From: Flavobacterium cupreum
Lineage (GTDB): Bacteria; Bacteroidota; Bacteroidia; Flavobacteriales; Flavobacteriaceae
Direction of reading: 5' to 3'
NCBI RefSeq assembly: GCF_003996965.1
Contig: NZ_QWDM01000007.1
Span: 277,170 to 341,169 of the forward strand
Length of the DNA stretch: 64,000 nucleotides
Shown here: in pieces, positions 1 to 8,714 of the stretch
How positions within the stretch are numbered: the first letter of the stretch is position 1
How the letters are laid out: each line of letters opens with the position of its first letter
Made by a program: the position numbers and the translations under genes
The notes under the pieces: generated by a model
Seen by the model: only the letters and a program-made list of their open reading frames with translations
What the model was told of the DNA's origin: nothing
Database searches by the model: none

Positions 1-29
1 CATCGTTTTATAAAAAGAAGAACTCTTTA

Positions 30-389
30 CTAATACGTCTGTTCTTCAATTGACTTGGTGATGTTGCTTTTGACCTTTCCGGTATGTTCTGTGGTTTTCG
101 ATTCAATCAGCATTATAGAACATTCTTCAACCGATGAAACCCTGTGATTGATGCCTTTTTTCACAACGAATAAATCGCCTTTTTTCATCGTGAAAGAGGG
201 CTCGTTTTCAATTTCCATTAAAAGTTCACCGTCGATGATGTAAAATAATTCATCTTCATTTTCGTGATTATGCCACGGCACTTCCTGACCTTTTATTTTG
301 GCCACTTTAATATACTGATCGTTTACTTCATCAATTATTTTAGGTGAAAAATAGCGGTCAACGGTATTTAATTTTTCTTTTAGATTCAT
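30..389 (-). CDS. Small cupin-domain protein
   Basis: This 119-residue protein is a single-domain cupin. The first cupin motif is seen around residues 40-58 (HNHENEDELFYII, then G-E-L), with two His and a Glu that would bind a metal. The second motif follows near residues 70-85 (GDLFVVKKGINHRV) with the third His. It has no signal peptide, so it is cytoplasmic. Such stand-alone cupins are often annotated as mannose-6-phosphate isomerase-like or as small-molecule-binding proteins, and the substrate cannot be read from the sequence. It is encoded alone, and no partner gene lies within the window on its downstream side. Confidence 0.85.
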   Translation of the reverse strand: MNLKEKLNTVDRYFSPKIIDEVNDQYIKVAKIKGQEVPWHNHENEDELFYIIDGELLMEIENEPSFTMKKGDLFVVKKGINHRVSSVEECSIMLIESKTTEHTGKVKSNITKSIEEQTY

Positions 390-672
390 AGATTTTCTTT
401 AAGTACCTGTCAAAATCAAAATAACGTTGACAAAATGGGCGTACTAAATTAATCCTTTTTTCGAGAATTGTTACAAAAATCTGGGTTTATTAATTGAATT
501 GTAACATTTTCAAAGGTTTGATTTTGGTTGGGGTTTCAATATCAGTAGATTAAGTTGTTATAGGAAATACGAATTGATATCTGTTGACACGTCGCAGTAT
601 CTTCTGCCGGTTTACGGTTTTGTTTAAATAATTAAATATTAACCAGGATTTTTTTTGGTATAAATAGATCTT

Positions 673-1017
673 TTATAAAATCTTGTTTTTTAAAATAATT
701 AATAGGTCGTCAAGTTTTTTGTATAATTCATTTATTTCGCTCTGTGGTATTATAATCTTTATTTTTATACCATTTTTGGATTTATCTTTTTCTCTTTGAT
801 TAGTGTTGATACTAAATAACGTATCATCGCTTTCAAAAATATCCTCAACTTTCACATTTAATATTTTGGCCATTTTTTTCCATTCTTGTGTTGAAATTTT
901 TATCAGACCTTTTTCTCTTCTATTATATTGGGATTGATCCATAAATAGTAGTTCTGCAATCTGTTCCTGAGATAATTTTTTCTCCCTTCTTTCGGCTTTT
1001 AATCTATTTTTTATCAT
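673..1017 (-). CDS. XRE-family helix-turn-helix regulator
   Basis: This 114-residue protein has an N-terminal Cro/C1-type helix-turn-helix at about residues 5-58, with the LSQEQIAELL helix and a QSQYNRREKG recognition helix. A Lys-rich C-terminal half (IKIKIIIPQSEINELYKKLDDLL) could be a short coiled coil for dimerisation. It is divergent from the small peptide/ABC operon that begins about 195 bp away across a very AT-rich gap. It is therefore a natural candidate for a local repressor of that operon, although this is inferred only from position. The surrounding DNA is clearly richer in A+T than the flanking housekeeping genes. Confidence 0.85.
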   Translation of the reverse strand: MIKNRLKAERREKKLSQEQIAELLFMDQSQYNRREKGLIKISTQEWKKMAKILNVKVEDIFESDDTLFSINTNQREKDKSKNGIKIKIIIPQSEINELYKKLDDLLIILKNKIL

Positions 1018-1211
1018 TTTACCCTAAAATTTTTAATTTAACAAAATTAATAAAAAAGTAGGATTATATTTATATTGTATGCTTTGATTCACATATTTTT
1101 TCGTATGTTCACATTTTTAATTAGAATTTAAAAAGTGAAATTTGTCTTACAAAATTTTTCGCGAGAATTTGTGTAATAATTTAAAATATTAATTTATACA
1201 ATTTTTAAAAA

Positions 1212-1460
1212 ATGAAAAAAATGATTTATGCAACTGTTGTTATGATGTTATTTATAACTGTTTCTATGGGAAACATTAAAAAAAATCATATTCAAATTCT
1301 AACTTTAAAAGAAAATAAAAATACTGAGATTATCAGATTAAAATATTCTGATAATATTGAAAATGTAGATTTAAAATTTAATAAAAAGTGTTATAGAGAA
1401 AAAAGTGATTTTGCCGGGTTTGTATGCTGGCTATTTAATATGCATTGTCAGCCGATCTAA
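1212..1460 (+). CDS. Small secreted Cys-containing peptide precursor, function unknown
   Basis: This 82-residue product begins with a basic, hydrophobic stretch (KKMIYATVVMMLFITVSMG) that looks like a signal peptide or leader. A charged middle section follows. The C-terminal segment has three cysteines, two of them in an aromatic/hydrophobic stretch (FAGFVCWLFNMHCQPI). I do not recognise a family. It is followed directly by a strong terminator hairpin, then by genes for a secreted protein, a small membrane protein and an ABC ATPase. A short precursor next to an ABC ATPase suggests an exported peptide or a self-immunity module. That is inference, and no modification enzyme or peptidase is present. 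Confidence 0.6.
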   Translation: MKKMIYATVVMMLFITVSMGNIKKNHIQILTLKENKNTEIIRLKYSDNIENVDLKFNKKCYREKSDFAGFVCWLFNMHCQPI

Positions 1461-1481
1461 TTTATTTAAAAAGAATTATTT

Positions 1482-1512
1482 AAACAGCTATAATTCATTA
1501 TAGCTGTTTTTT
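1482..1512 (+). terminator. Rho-independent terminator after the small peptide gene
   Basis: Perfect 13-bp arms (AAACAGCTATAAT and its complement) separated by two bases are followed by a T-run. It lies 21 bp after the peptide stop codon. It may separate high-level expression of the peptide from the downstream ABC genes. Confidence 0.85.
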
Positions 1513-1531
1513 GTTAATAAAAATCATAGAT

Positions 1532-1942
1532 ATGAAAATTGAAACAAAAGGAATATTTTTTTTACTACTTTTAATTACTACATGTAATTATAATGTTTTT
1601 CCACAAGATAGCAGACTTATGGGGAAATGGGTAAATAACGAAGATTACTCAGATATAAATTATATAGAATTTAAAAATGAAAATATAGTACTATTATTTC
1701 AGGGCGAAAAGCAGTCTCCTCCGTTTGTATTTATTACAGATTTTACAAAAGAACCAGTCTGGATAAATATGAAGGTTGAAGAGAATGGGATTGAAGCTAA
1801 AATATTAGGATTGCTACATTTTATTAACCCGGATAAAATAAAAATAGAATTTTTTTATGGTGAATTTGAAGAACAGCCTACGGATTTTTCTTTAAATAAA
1901 AACTCTCAAAGCCAGTTATATATATTTAATCGTTTAAAATAG
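1532..1942 (+). CDS. Secreted protein of unknown function
   Basis: The ATG at this position is preferred over a TTG 21 bp upstream that lies in the terminator tail. The protein is then 136 residues with a clear signal peptide (GIFFLLLLITTCNYN). The Cys in ITTC could be a lipidation site, but the match to a lipobox is weak. The mature part has a pattern like lipocalin-type or copper-resistance-like small beta-proteins (LMGKWVNNEDYSDINYIEF, then alternating beta strands). I do not assign a family. The stop codon abuts the start of the next gene, so the two are translationally coupled with the membrane protein and ABC ATPase. Confidence 0.7.
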   Translation: MKIETKGIFFLLLLITTCNYNVFPQDSRLMGKWVNNEDYSDINYIEFKNENIVLLFQGEKQSPPFVFITDFTKEPVWINMKVEENGIEAKILGLLHFINPDKIKIEFFYGEFEEQPTDFSLNKNSQSQLYIFNRLK

Positions 1943-2224
1943 ATGGTAAAAATTATATTTAAGTACTATTTTGATGTTAATTTTTTTAACCTTATCTATT
2001 CTTTTCTACTAAGTCTGTTGTTTTTTAATTTTTATTTAATGCCAATTATTTTTGCCAGCATTGGAACGATTTTCGGTATTTTCAGCTTTCAGTATTTTTA
2101 TTGTAATGAATATTATTTTTATCATAATAAAGGATTTACTAAAAAGAGATTAAATTTGATTGTCCTGTTTTTGAATGTTTTTATTTCGACTATTGTCTTC
2201 ATAACTTATCAGCTAATAAAATGA
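1943..2224 (+). CDS. Small integral membrane protein, possible ABC partner
   Basis: This 93-residue, strongly hydrophobic protein has about three predicted membrane helices (roughly residues 12-30, 31-50 and 70-90) with Tyr/Phe-rich loops. Its start follows the upstream stop directly and its stop overlaps the ABC ATPase start (ATGA). This arrangement fits subunits made in fixed ratio. It is much shorter than a normal ABC permease, so it would have to form oligomers or act with another protein. No family is recognised. Confidence 0.7.
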   Translation: MVKIIFKYYFDVNFFNLIYSFLLSLLFFNFYLMPIIFASIGTIFGIFSFQYFYCNEYYFYHNKGFTKKRLNLIVLFLNVFISTIVFITYQLIK

Positions 2225-2883
2225 ATGTTTTAGAAATTAAAAATGTAAATAAATCTTTTAAAGAAAAACAAATTTTAAAAAATTTATCATTTCAATTTTA
2301 CACTGGTGAAATAAATGCAATTTTTGGACGAAATGGTAGTGGTAAATCGACTCTTTTAAAACTTATTTACGGAACTTTAAAATCAGATAGCATAGAAATT
2401 AGAATCAATGGAGAGTTCATAAAAGAGAGTAAAGTCATTTTGGACAATAGAATTGGTTATTTGCCACAAAAAGATTTCTTGCCTAAAAGATTAAAAGTTT
2501 CAGAAATAATTTTCATGTATTTTAATGATGAGGATAAACAAGATAAAATATTTTATGCTCCTCGGATTACTAATATACAAAATCGTAAAATTTGGGAATT
2601 ATCTCTTGGAGAAAGAAGGTATTTGGAAATTATTTTACTAGGTAATTTAAATCATAATTTTTTATTATTAGATGAGCCGTTTTCTATGGTTGAACCTTTA
2701 TTTATTGAAATAATTAAAGATTTTTTAAATAATATAAAAGAAACTAAAGGAATAATTTTGACGGATCATTATTATGAAGATGCTATGCAAATTGCAAACA
2801 AAATATTTTTAATAAAGGAAGGCGATAAGATAAATATTCATGATAAAAATGATTTAGTTTATCATGGATATTTATCTCATTAA
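2221..2883 (+). CDS. Divergent ABC transporter ATP-binding protein
   Basis: This 220-residue stand-alone ABC ATPase has Walker A GRNGSGKST at about residues 36-44, a Q-loop region near GYLPQKD, an atypical signature LSLGERR instead of LSGGQ, and Walker B LLLDEP followed by a His switch in LTDHYY. It would power the small membrane protein it overlaps by four bases. Ser-Leu-Gly in the signature is unusual but keeps the key Ser and Gly. Substrate is unknown, and the peptide encoded upstream is the obvious candidate. The gene is very AT-rich compared with uvrA next to it, which suggests that the small operon was acquired. Confidence 0.85.
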   Translation: MNVLEIKNVNKSFKEKQILKNLSFQFYTGEINAIFGRNGSGKSTLLKLIYGTLKSDSIEIRINGEFIKESKVILDNRIGYLPQKDFLPKRLKVSEIIFMYFNDEDKQDKIFYAPRITNIQNRKIWELSLGERRYLEIILLGNLNHNFLLLDEPFSMVEPLFIEIIKDFLNNIKETKGIILTDHYYEDAMQIANKIFLIKEGDKINIHDKNDLVYHGYLSH

Positions 2884-2906
2884 AAATTTAGATTTTAAAG
2901 ATCTCT

Positions 2907-5738
2907 TTATTCCAATTCCTTTTTCAAAAACTTAGCCGTATAACTTTTTTTATTTTTTGCCACTTCCTCAGGGGTTCCTTTGGCAATTAATTGTCCGCCG
3001 CCTTTTCCGCCTTCAGGGCCAATATCAATAATATAGTCGGCAAGTTTGATTACATCCATATTATGTTCGATCACCAGGATTGTATTTCCTTTATCGACCA
3101 GTTTGTTGATTACGTCCATTAAAACCCGAATGTCTTCGAAATGTAAACCTGTAGTAGGTTCGTCCAGAATATAAAACGTATTTCCGGTATCTTTTTTAGA
3201 CAATTCTCCTGCCAGTTTGATACGCTGTGCCTCACCACCCGAAAGCGTTGTGCTTTGCTGGCCAAGCGTAATATAACCTAAACCAACGTCCTGAATCGTT
3301 TTTACTTTTCGGTAAATCTTTGGAATGTTCTCAAAAAACGGAACCGCTTCATCCACCGTCATATTCAATACATCCGAAATAGATTTTCCTTTATAACGGA
3401 TTTCTAAAGTTTCCCTGTTGAAACGTTTTCCCTGACAAGTTTCACATTCGACGTAAACATCCGGTAAAAAGTTCATTTCAATGGTTCTCACACCCGAACC
3501 TTCGCAGGTTTCGCAGCGTCCGCCTTTCACATTAAAGCTAAAACGTCCTGCTTTGTAACCGCGAATCATACTTTCGGAAGTCATCGTAAACAGGTTTCTG
3601 ATTTCGGTAAAAACCTCCGTATAAGTCGCCGGATTCGAACGTGGTGTTCTTCCAATCGGACTTTGGTCAATATCAATTACTTTGTCAATATGTTCTAATC
3701 CTTCTATTTTTTTATAGGGCTGCGGTTTTTTGACACCGTTAAAATAATAAGCGTTCAGAATAGGGTAGAGCGTCTCGTTGATCAAAGTCGATTTACCGCT
3801 TCCTGAAACTCCTGTAACACAAATCAATTGCCCCAATGGCAATTCGATTGAAACATTTTTAAGGTTGTTTCCGGTTGCTCCTGAAAGTTTTAAAAACTTG
3901 CCGTTTCCTTTACGTCTTTCTTTAGGAATCTCCAGTTTCATTGTACCATTCAGATATTGTGCGGTAATGGTATTCGATTGTAAAGTTTCTGCTGGTGTTC
4001 CGATACTGATGATTTCACCGCCGTATTTTCCGGCTTTCGGACCAATATCAATTACATAATCGGCACGTTCGATCATATCTTTGTCGTGTTCTACAACAAT
4101 AACCGAGTTCCCGATATCACGCAGTTGTTCCAGCGAATGTATTAGTTTTTCGTTGTCTCTCTGGTGTAAACCGATACTTGGCTCATCGAGAATATATAAA
4201 ACACCAACCAATTGTGAACCAATTTGCGTGGCCAGACGAATACGCTGTGCTTCACCGCCCGAAAGCGATTTTGAACTTCGGCTTAAAGCCAGGTAATCCA
4301 AACCAACATTCATTAGAAAGTTTAGACGGTCTTTGATTTCCTTCACTACCTCAGAAGCAATGAGAAGCTGTTTATCAGACAAATGATTGTTTAAATCCTG
4401 AAACCAGGCGGTTAAATCAGAAATATCCATATCACATAATTCGGTGATATTTTTCCCGTTAACCCTGAAAAATTGTGCTTCTTTTTTCAGACGGGATCCT
4501 TCACAAACCGGACAGTTTACTTCGTCCATAAAATCTTTTGCCCAGCGTTTTATAGTTGTAGAGGAAGTTTCGTCAAATTGATTTTTGATGAAATGTGATA
4601 TTCCCTCAAAATCTATTTTGTAATCACGGGTTACACCTAAATCTTTTGAATTTACTACGAATTTATCTTTCCCGCCATGAAGAATCATTTGCATGGCTTC
4701 TTCGGGAATTTTCTCGATCGCATCGGTTATTTTGAAACCGAATTTTTCTCCAATAACTTCTAATTGTTTGAAAATCCACGATGATTTATATTCGCCAAGA
4801 GGCGCAAAACCACCACTTTTGATGGATAATTTAGGATTCGGTATAATCTTTTTGACATTGATTTCGTGTACGGTTCCCAATCCGTTACAATGCGGACAAG
4901 CTCCTTTTGGAGAATTGAACGAAAATAAATTCGGTTCCGGATTCTGGTAGGAAATTCCAGTGGAAGGGCACATTAAATTTCTACTGAAATAACGCACTTC
5001 ATTAGTATCCTGATCCAAAATCATCAGTACATTTTCACCATGATGCATGGCAGTATTAATGCTTTCAGCCAGTCGTTTCTGATTGTCCGGAGTATCTTCG
5101 ATCAGCATTCGGTCTACTACAATTTCGATATCATGGGTTTTATAACGGTCTAATTTCATTCCTGAAACCAAATCCTGCACTTCGCCATTAACGCGTACTT
5201 TCAAAAAACCCTGTTTGGTAATTTGCTGGAATAGTTCGGCATAATGCCCTTTTCTGGCTTTAATGACCGGAGCAAGAATATTGATGCGTTTTCCGCTAAA
5301 ATCCTGAATAATCAAATCTTTAATCTGGTCGTCAGAATACGAAACCATTTTTTCGCCGGTGTTGTAACTGAAAGCATCAGCACCACGGGCGTAAAGAAGT
5401 CTTAGGAAATCGTATATTTCTGTAATCGTTCCAACGGTTGAACGCGGACTTTTACTGGTTGTTTTTTGTTCGATTGCAATTACGGGTGAAAGTCCGTCAA
5501 TTTTATCAACATCCGGACGCTCTAAGCCGCCAAGAAACTGTCTGGCATAGGCTGAAAACGTTTCAACATAACGGCGTTGTCCTTCGGCATAGATAGTGTC
5601 AAATGCCAAAGAAGATTTTCCCGAACCCGATAAACCGGTAATAACCACCAATTTTTCACGCGGAATAGAAATGTCTATATTTTTTAGATTATGAACTCTT
5701 GCACCAAGAACTTCAATAGTATTGTCTTTTTCTAACAT
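2907..5738 (-). CDS. uvrA: Excinuclease ABC subunit A
   Basis: UvrA is the damage-recognition ATPase of nucleotide excision repair and works with UvrB and UvrC. The product is 943 residues from the ATG giving [10 protein letters not shown]; a TTG 12 bp upstream is less likely. It shows two ABC modules: Walker [10 protein letters not shown] near residue 40 and GVSGSGKST in the second half, each with an LSGGEAQRI signature and a LDEP Walker B. Zinc-binding CxxC pairs are present (CPHC, CPVC, and CETC twice in the second half). Length and motifs are those of the canonical protein. It is transcribed alone, converging with the ABC operon, and no SOS-type operator was recognised. Confidence 0.97.
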   Translation of the reverse strand: MLEKDNTIEVLGARVHNLKNIDISIPREKLVVITGLSGSGKSSLAFDTIYAEGQRRYVETFSAYARQFLGGLERPDVDKIDGLSPVIAIEQKTTSKSPRSTVGTITEIYDFLRLLYARGADAFSYNTGEKMVSYSDDQIKDLIIQDFSGKRINILAPVIKARKGHYAELFQQITKQGFLKVRVNGEVQDLVSGMKLDRYKTHDIEIVVDRMLIEDTPDNQKRLAESINTAMHHGENVLMILDQDTNEVRYFSRNLMCPSTGISYQNPEPNLFSFNSPKGACPHCNGLGTVHEINVKKIIPNPKLSIKSGGFAPLGEYKSSWIFKQLEVIGEKFGFKITDAIEKIPEEAMQMILHGGKDKFVVNSKDLGVTRDYKIDFEGISHFIKNQFDETSSTTIKRWAKDFMDEVNCPVCEGSRLKKEAQFFRVNGKNITELCDMDISDLTAWFQDLNNHLSDKQLLIASEVVKEIKDRLNFLMNVGLDYLALSRSSKSLSGGEAQRIRLATQIGSQLVGVLYILDEPSIGLHQRDNEKLIHSLEQLRDIGNSVIVVEHDKDMIERADYVIDIGPKAGKYGGEIISIGTPAETLQSNTITAQYLNGTMKLEIPKERRKGNGKFLKLSGATGNNLKNVSIELPLGQLICVTGVSGSGKSTLINETLYPILNAYYFNGVKKPQPYKKIEGLEHIDKVIDIDQSPIGRTPRSNPATYTEVFTEIRNLFTMTSESMIRGYKAGRFSFNVKGGRCETCEGSGVRTIEMNFLPDVYVECETCQGKRFNRETLEIRYKGKSISDVLNMTVDEAVPFFENIPKIYRKVKTIQDVGLGYITLGQQSTTLSGGEAQRIKLAGELSKKDTGNTFYILDEPTTGLHFEDIRVLMDVINKLVDKGNTILVIEHNMDVIKLADYIIDIGPEGGKGGGQLIAKGTPEEVAKNKKSYTAKFLKKELE

Positions 5739-5820
5739 AATTTTGAGCAAAACGCAAAGTTACCACTTTGATTTGTTCTTTTAGTACTAGAGTACAAAAC
5801 TTTATGTTACAATTAGTAAC

Positions 5821-5849
5821 AAAAAAACGCTAACCTGAGTTAGCGTTTT
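5821..5849 (-). terminator. Terminator overlapping the fic stop codon
   Basis: Eleven-bp perfect arms (AAAACGCTAAC and complement) with a four-base loop are followed, on the minus strand, by a run of T. The stop codon of the Fic gene lies inside the hairpin, so termination occurs immediately after translation ends. Confidence 0.85.
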
Positions 5850-6793
5850 CTTTTTCGGGTAAGCATATATTCTTCGATGGCTTCTTTGGTCGTATACCAG
5901 TTTCGGCCTTCTTTGTAAGCGTCTATTTTGCCTGTTCGGGCGAGTAAACTAATATATTCCTGACCATAATGTGCCTGCGGCTCACTGACAATATCTGATA
6001 TTTTTTGAAAGTTGGTATCACTATCCGGCATAGCATTCAGGTAAATATTGAGCGTACGTTCTAAGGCCTGACACATCAAAAGGATTAACTTTTGATAATT
6101 GCCGTTATTGGCCTGATTAAGCGCTTCATAATATTTTTTCCGGTCATTTTTAAGAATAATGGCAGGCGGAAACCCACAGCGCATCAATAATAAATTCATG
6201 CTTAAACGCACCGTACGCCCATTTCCATCAAAAAAAGGATGTATCCAGACTAATTTGTGATGATAAATGGTAGCCAGTTCTATATCATTAAGCCCTAGTG
6301 GATTTGTATTTATAAAATCGATTAATTCGTCAAGATAGTCCGATACTTTATTCGCATTCGGAGGCATGAAATTGGCTCCTGAAATACGAACACCGCCATT
6401 TCTTAGATGCCCTGCAAAGTCATCTTCGATAGATCGCAATACTAAACCATGAATCGAAAGTATGTCTATACTTCTGAGTTTGTAATCGTCATTGACAATG
6501 GTATACAAATAATCAATGGCCTTATCGTGATTATGGGTTTCAAAATGTTCCCGTAATGATTTTCCTTTTATGGTGATGCCTTCCTGAATTACCATTTGTG
6601 TTTCACGCAGGCTCATGGTGTTTCCTTCTATGCTATTCGAATTGTAGGTCCATTCGAGCGAAAGGCTTTCACGGATTTTATGCAAAGCGATATTGGGCAA
6701 TGGTCTGCTGGTTTGCAAATCCTGCCTTTTTTGATACAATCGTTCAAACGTTGATTGAAATTCTTCTCTGTATGTCAGGTCTATATTCCACAT
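5840..6793 (-). CDS. Fic-family AMP transferase with N-terminal inhibitory helix
   Basis: Fic enzymes transfer AMP, or related groups, from a nucleotide to hydroxyl side chains of target proteins. In this 317-residue protein the active-site loop HPFFDGNGR starts at catalytic His185, and it matches HPFx(D/E)GNGR completely. The inhibitory motif (S/T)xxxE(G/N) is seen as SNSIEG at residues 52-57, which places it in the class with an N-terminal auto-inhibitory helix. The C-terminus (about 260-317, ending RKRKR) looks like a winged-helix domain, as in the Fic/DUF4172-like proteins. No separate antitoxin gene is present, which fits internal inhibition. The target is unknown. Confidence 0.93.
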   Translation of the reverse strand: MWNIDLTYREEFQSTFERLYQKRQDLQTSRPLPNIALHKIRESLSLEWTYNSNSIEGNTMSLRETQMVIQEGITIKGKSLREHFETHNHDKAIDYLYTIVNDDYKLRSIDILSIHGLVLRSIEDDFAGHLRNGGVRISGANFMPPNANKVSDYLDELIDFINTNPLGLNDIELATIYHHKLVWIHPFFDGNGRTVRLSMNLLLMRCGFPPAIILKNDRKKYYEALNQANNGNYQKLILLMCQALERTLNIYLNAMPDSDTNFQKISDIVSEPQAHYGQEYISLLARTGKIDAYKEGRNWYTTKEAIEEYMLTRKRKR

Positions 6794-6855
6794 AATCCCA
6801 CAAAGGTACTTCTTATTATCGGATACTCCAAATTTTACTCTATCCGATATTAAGC

Positions 6856-8640
6856 TTATTCAATGGTCATGGATCGCAATTTGGTTCTGTACGCTTCAAG
6901 TGCTATCGATTTGGAAATGAAGCCGTAGTATTTTTCATTTCGTAATACGGGAATGAATGCTGTTTTTGTATTTTCGAATTTACTCATTACGATTTCCATG
7001 CTGTCGTAGGAAGAAATGGTAGCAGGCGGAGTTTTCATGACGTCTTTGATCACCGTATATTTCACACGATATGAATTGAAAATAATCTCACGAATATCAT
7101 TAAAGTGGACAACACCAACCAAGTCCCTGTCGTTATTGACAACTGCAAAAACGACCTGATTGGAATGGGAGATCAGATCAACAAGTTTGCCTAAATTTTC
7201 ATCAGGATGAACGGTTAGATAGTCCGTCTGAATAATGGAGTCAATGTCCAGAGTTGAAAGAATATTGGAATCTTTATTGCTTGTAAAGGCATGACCTTTC
7301 TTAGCCAGTCCTTTTACATCAAGTGAATGTTTTTCGAATTTTTTAGAAATCGCAAAACTTATAGACGATATAATCATCAGCGGAATCATTAAACCGTAAC
7401 CTCCCGTTATTTCGGCGATCAGGAAGATAGCTGTTAGCGGTGCATGAAACAAACCACTAAGGATACCGGCCATTCCAACCATTGTGAAATTGCTGACAGG
7501 CAGATTGGTGAGGCCTGTCATATTAATCAATTTAGAGAAAAAATAACCCAAATAAGAACCGATAAACAAGGCCGGAGCAAAATTCCCTCCGTTCCCACCG
7601 CTTCCTATGGTCAAACCTGTAGCCAGTACTTTTATCATCAAAGTACATCCTACAAAAATCAGTAAAACCCAATTATTGTTTCGGTAATCACTAAATAAAG
7701 TATTGTCTAATAATTTTCCGGGATCATTCTCAGATAAGGTTTTGATACTTTCGTAACCTTCACCAAAAAGAGTAGGGAAGATAAAAATCAAAATAGCCAG
7801 TATGGAAGATCCTATCAAAGCTTTTTTATAAGGTCCCATTTCCAGTTTGGAAAAATAATGTTCGACTTTCTGGAAATTTCGTGAATAATAAATCGCTACA
7901 AGCCCGGTTAGTACTCCTAAAATGGCATAAAACGGGGTATTGTGATAATTGAAAGTTTGTTGCTGTCTGAAAGACAATAAAATACTTTCATCTAATAAAA
8001 TGGCAGATACAATAGCACCGGTAGCAGCAGAAATCATAATAGGGGTGAAAGCCGAAATGCTAACATCAACCAATAAAACTTCAATGGCAAAAAGAACGCC
8101 GGCAATGGGCGCATTAAATGCTGCTGATATTCCTGCGGCAACACCACAACCAATTAGTAGTGTTCTGTCTTTATAAGGTAACTTATAATTTTGGGCAAAA
8201 TTAGATCCAAATGCAGCCCCTGTGATCACAATCGGGCTCTCTAAACCGGCAGAACCGCCCAAGCCAACGGTTAACGAACTGGTCACAATTTGCGCATACA
8301 TTTGTTTCTTCGGAATGATACTTGCTTTTTTGGCAACCGCATACAGTATTTGGGAGGTTCCTTTCTGAATGGTTCCGCTTAATACTTTTTTGACTACCAG
8401 AACGGTAAGTAAAATTCCAATAATAGGAAGTAAGCTATTAATGAAACTTAATTTTAGAATACCATTGATATAAGTGGCAAATGAAAAAACGCTGTGTGCA
8501 AAAGTCTTTAGTATAATTACGGCAAGCGAACATGAAATGCCGATCAAAACACTTGATAAAAAAATAAATTGCTTTGGGGTCATTAAGGATTGCGCCAAAG
8601 CAATAATGCTTTCGAGTCTTCGGAAATATTTTTTTAGCAT
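6856..8640 (-). CDS. ClC-family chloride channel/transporter with CBS pair
   Basis: This 594-residue inner-membrane protein is a ClC anion channel or H+/Cl- exchanger. About a dozen hydrophobic segments cover residues 25-440. The GSAGLESP motif (residues 129-136) supplies the gating glutamate, Glu134, and GSGGNGGNFAP near 345-355 is the second selectivity-filter motif. Two CBS domains follow (about 465-525 and 535-590), which usually sense adenine nucleotides. The Glu keeps coupling possible, but whether it is a channel or an exchanger cannot be decided here. It is a single gene on this strand with no close partner. Confidence 0.93.
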   Translation of the reverse strand: MLKKYFRRLESIIALAQSLMTPKQFIFLSSVLIGISCSLAVIILKTFAHSVFSFATYINGILKLSFINSLLPIIGILLTVLVVKKVLSGTIQKGTSQILYAVAKKASIIPKKQMYAQIVTSSLTVGLGGSAGLESPIVITGAAFGSNFAQNYKLPYKDRTLLIGCGVAAGISAAFNAPIAGVLFAIEVLLVDVSISAFTPIMISAATGAIVSAILLDESILLSFRQQQTFNYHNTPFYAILGVLTGLVAIYYSRNFQKVEHYFSKLEMGPYKKALIGSSILAILIFIFPTLFGEGYESIKTLSENDPGKLLDNTLFSDYRNNNWVLLIFVGCTLMIKVLATGLTIGSGGNGGNFAPALFIGSYLGYFFSKLINMTGLTNLPVSNFTMVGMAGILSGLFHAPLTAIFLIAEITGGYGLMIPLMIISSISFAISKKFEKHSLDVKGLAKKGHAFTSNKDSNILSTLDIDSIIQTDYLTVHPDENLGKLVDLISHSNQVVFAVVNNDRDLVGVVHFNDIREIIFNSYRVKYTVIKDVMKTPPATISSYDSMEIVMSKFENTKTAFIPVLRNEKYYGFISKSIALEAYRTKLRSMTIE

Positions 8641-8714
8641 TCTGTTTTAAAAATTACGGATACTACAAATTTAAATTATAATCTTTAAAAAACTATTAAA
8701 AAAAGGGAACTAAA

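Noticed and set aside
390..672. A possible short gene or RNA between the cupin and XRE genes
   Set aside because: Only AT-rich sequence without a start, ribosome-binding context, stem or promoter consensus was seen.
3778..4950. Open frames opposite uvrA
   Set aside because: They are antisense shadows. The uvrA frame carries all family motifs across this stretch.
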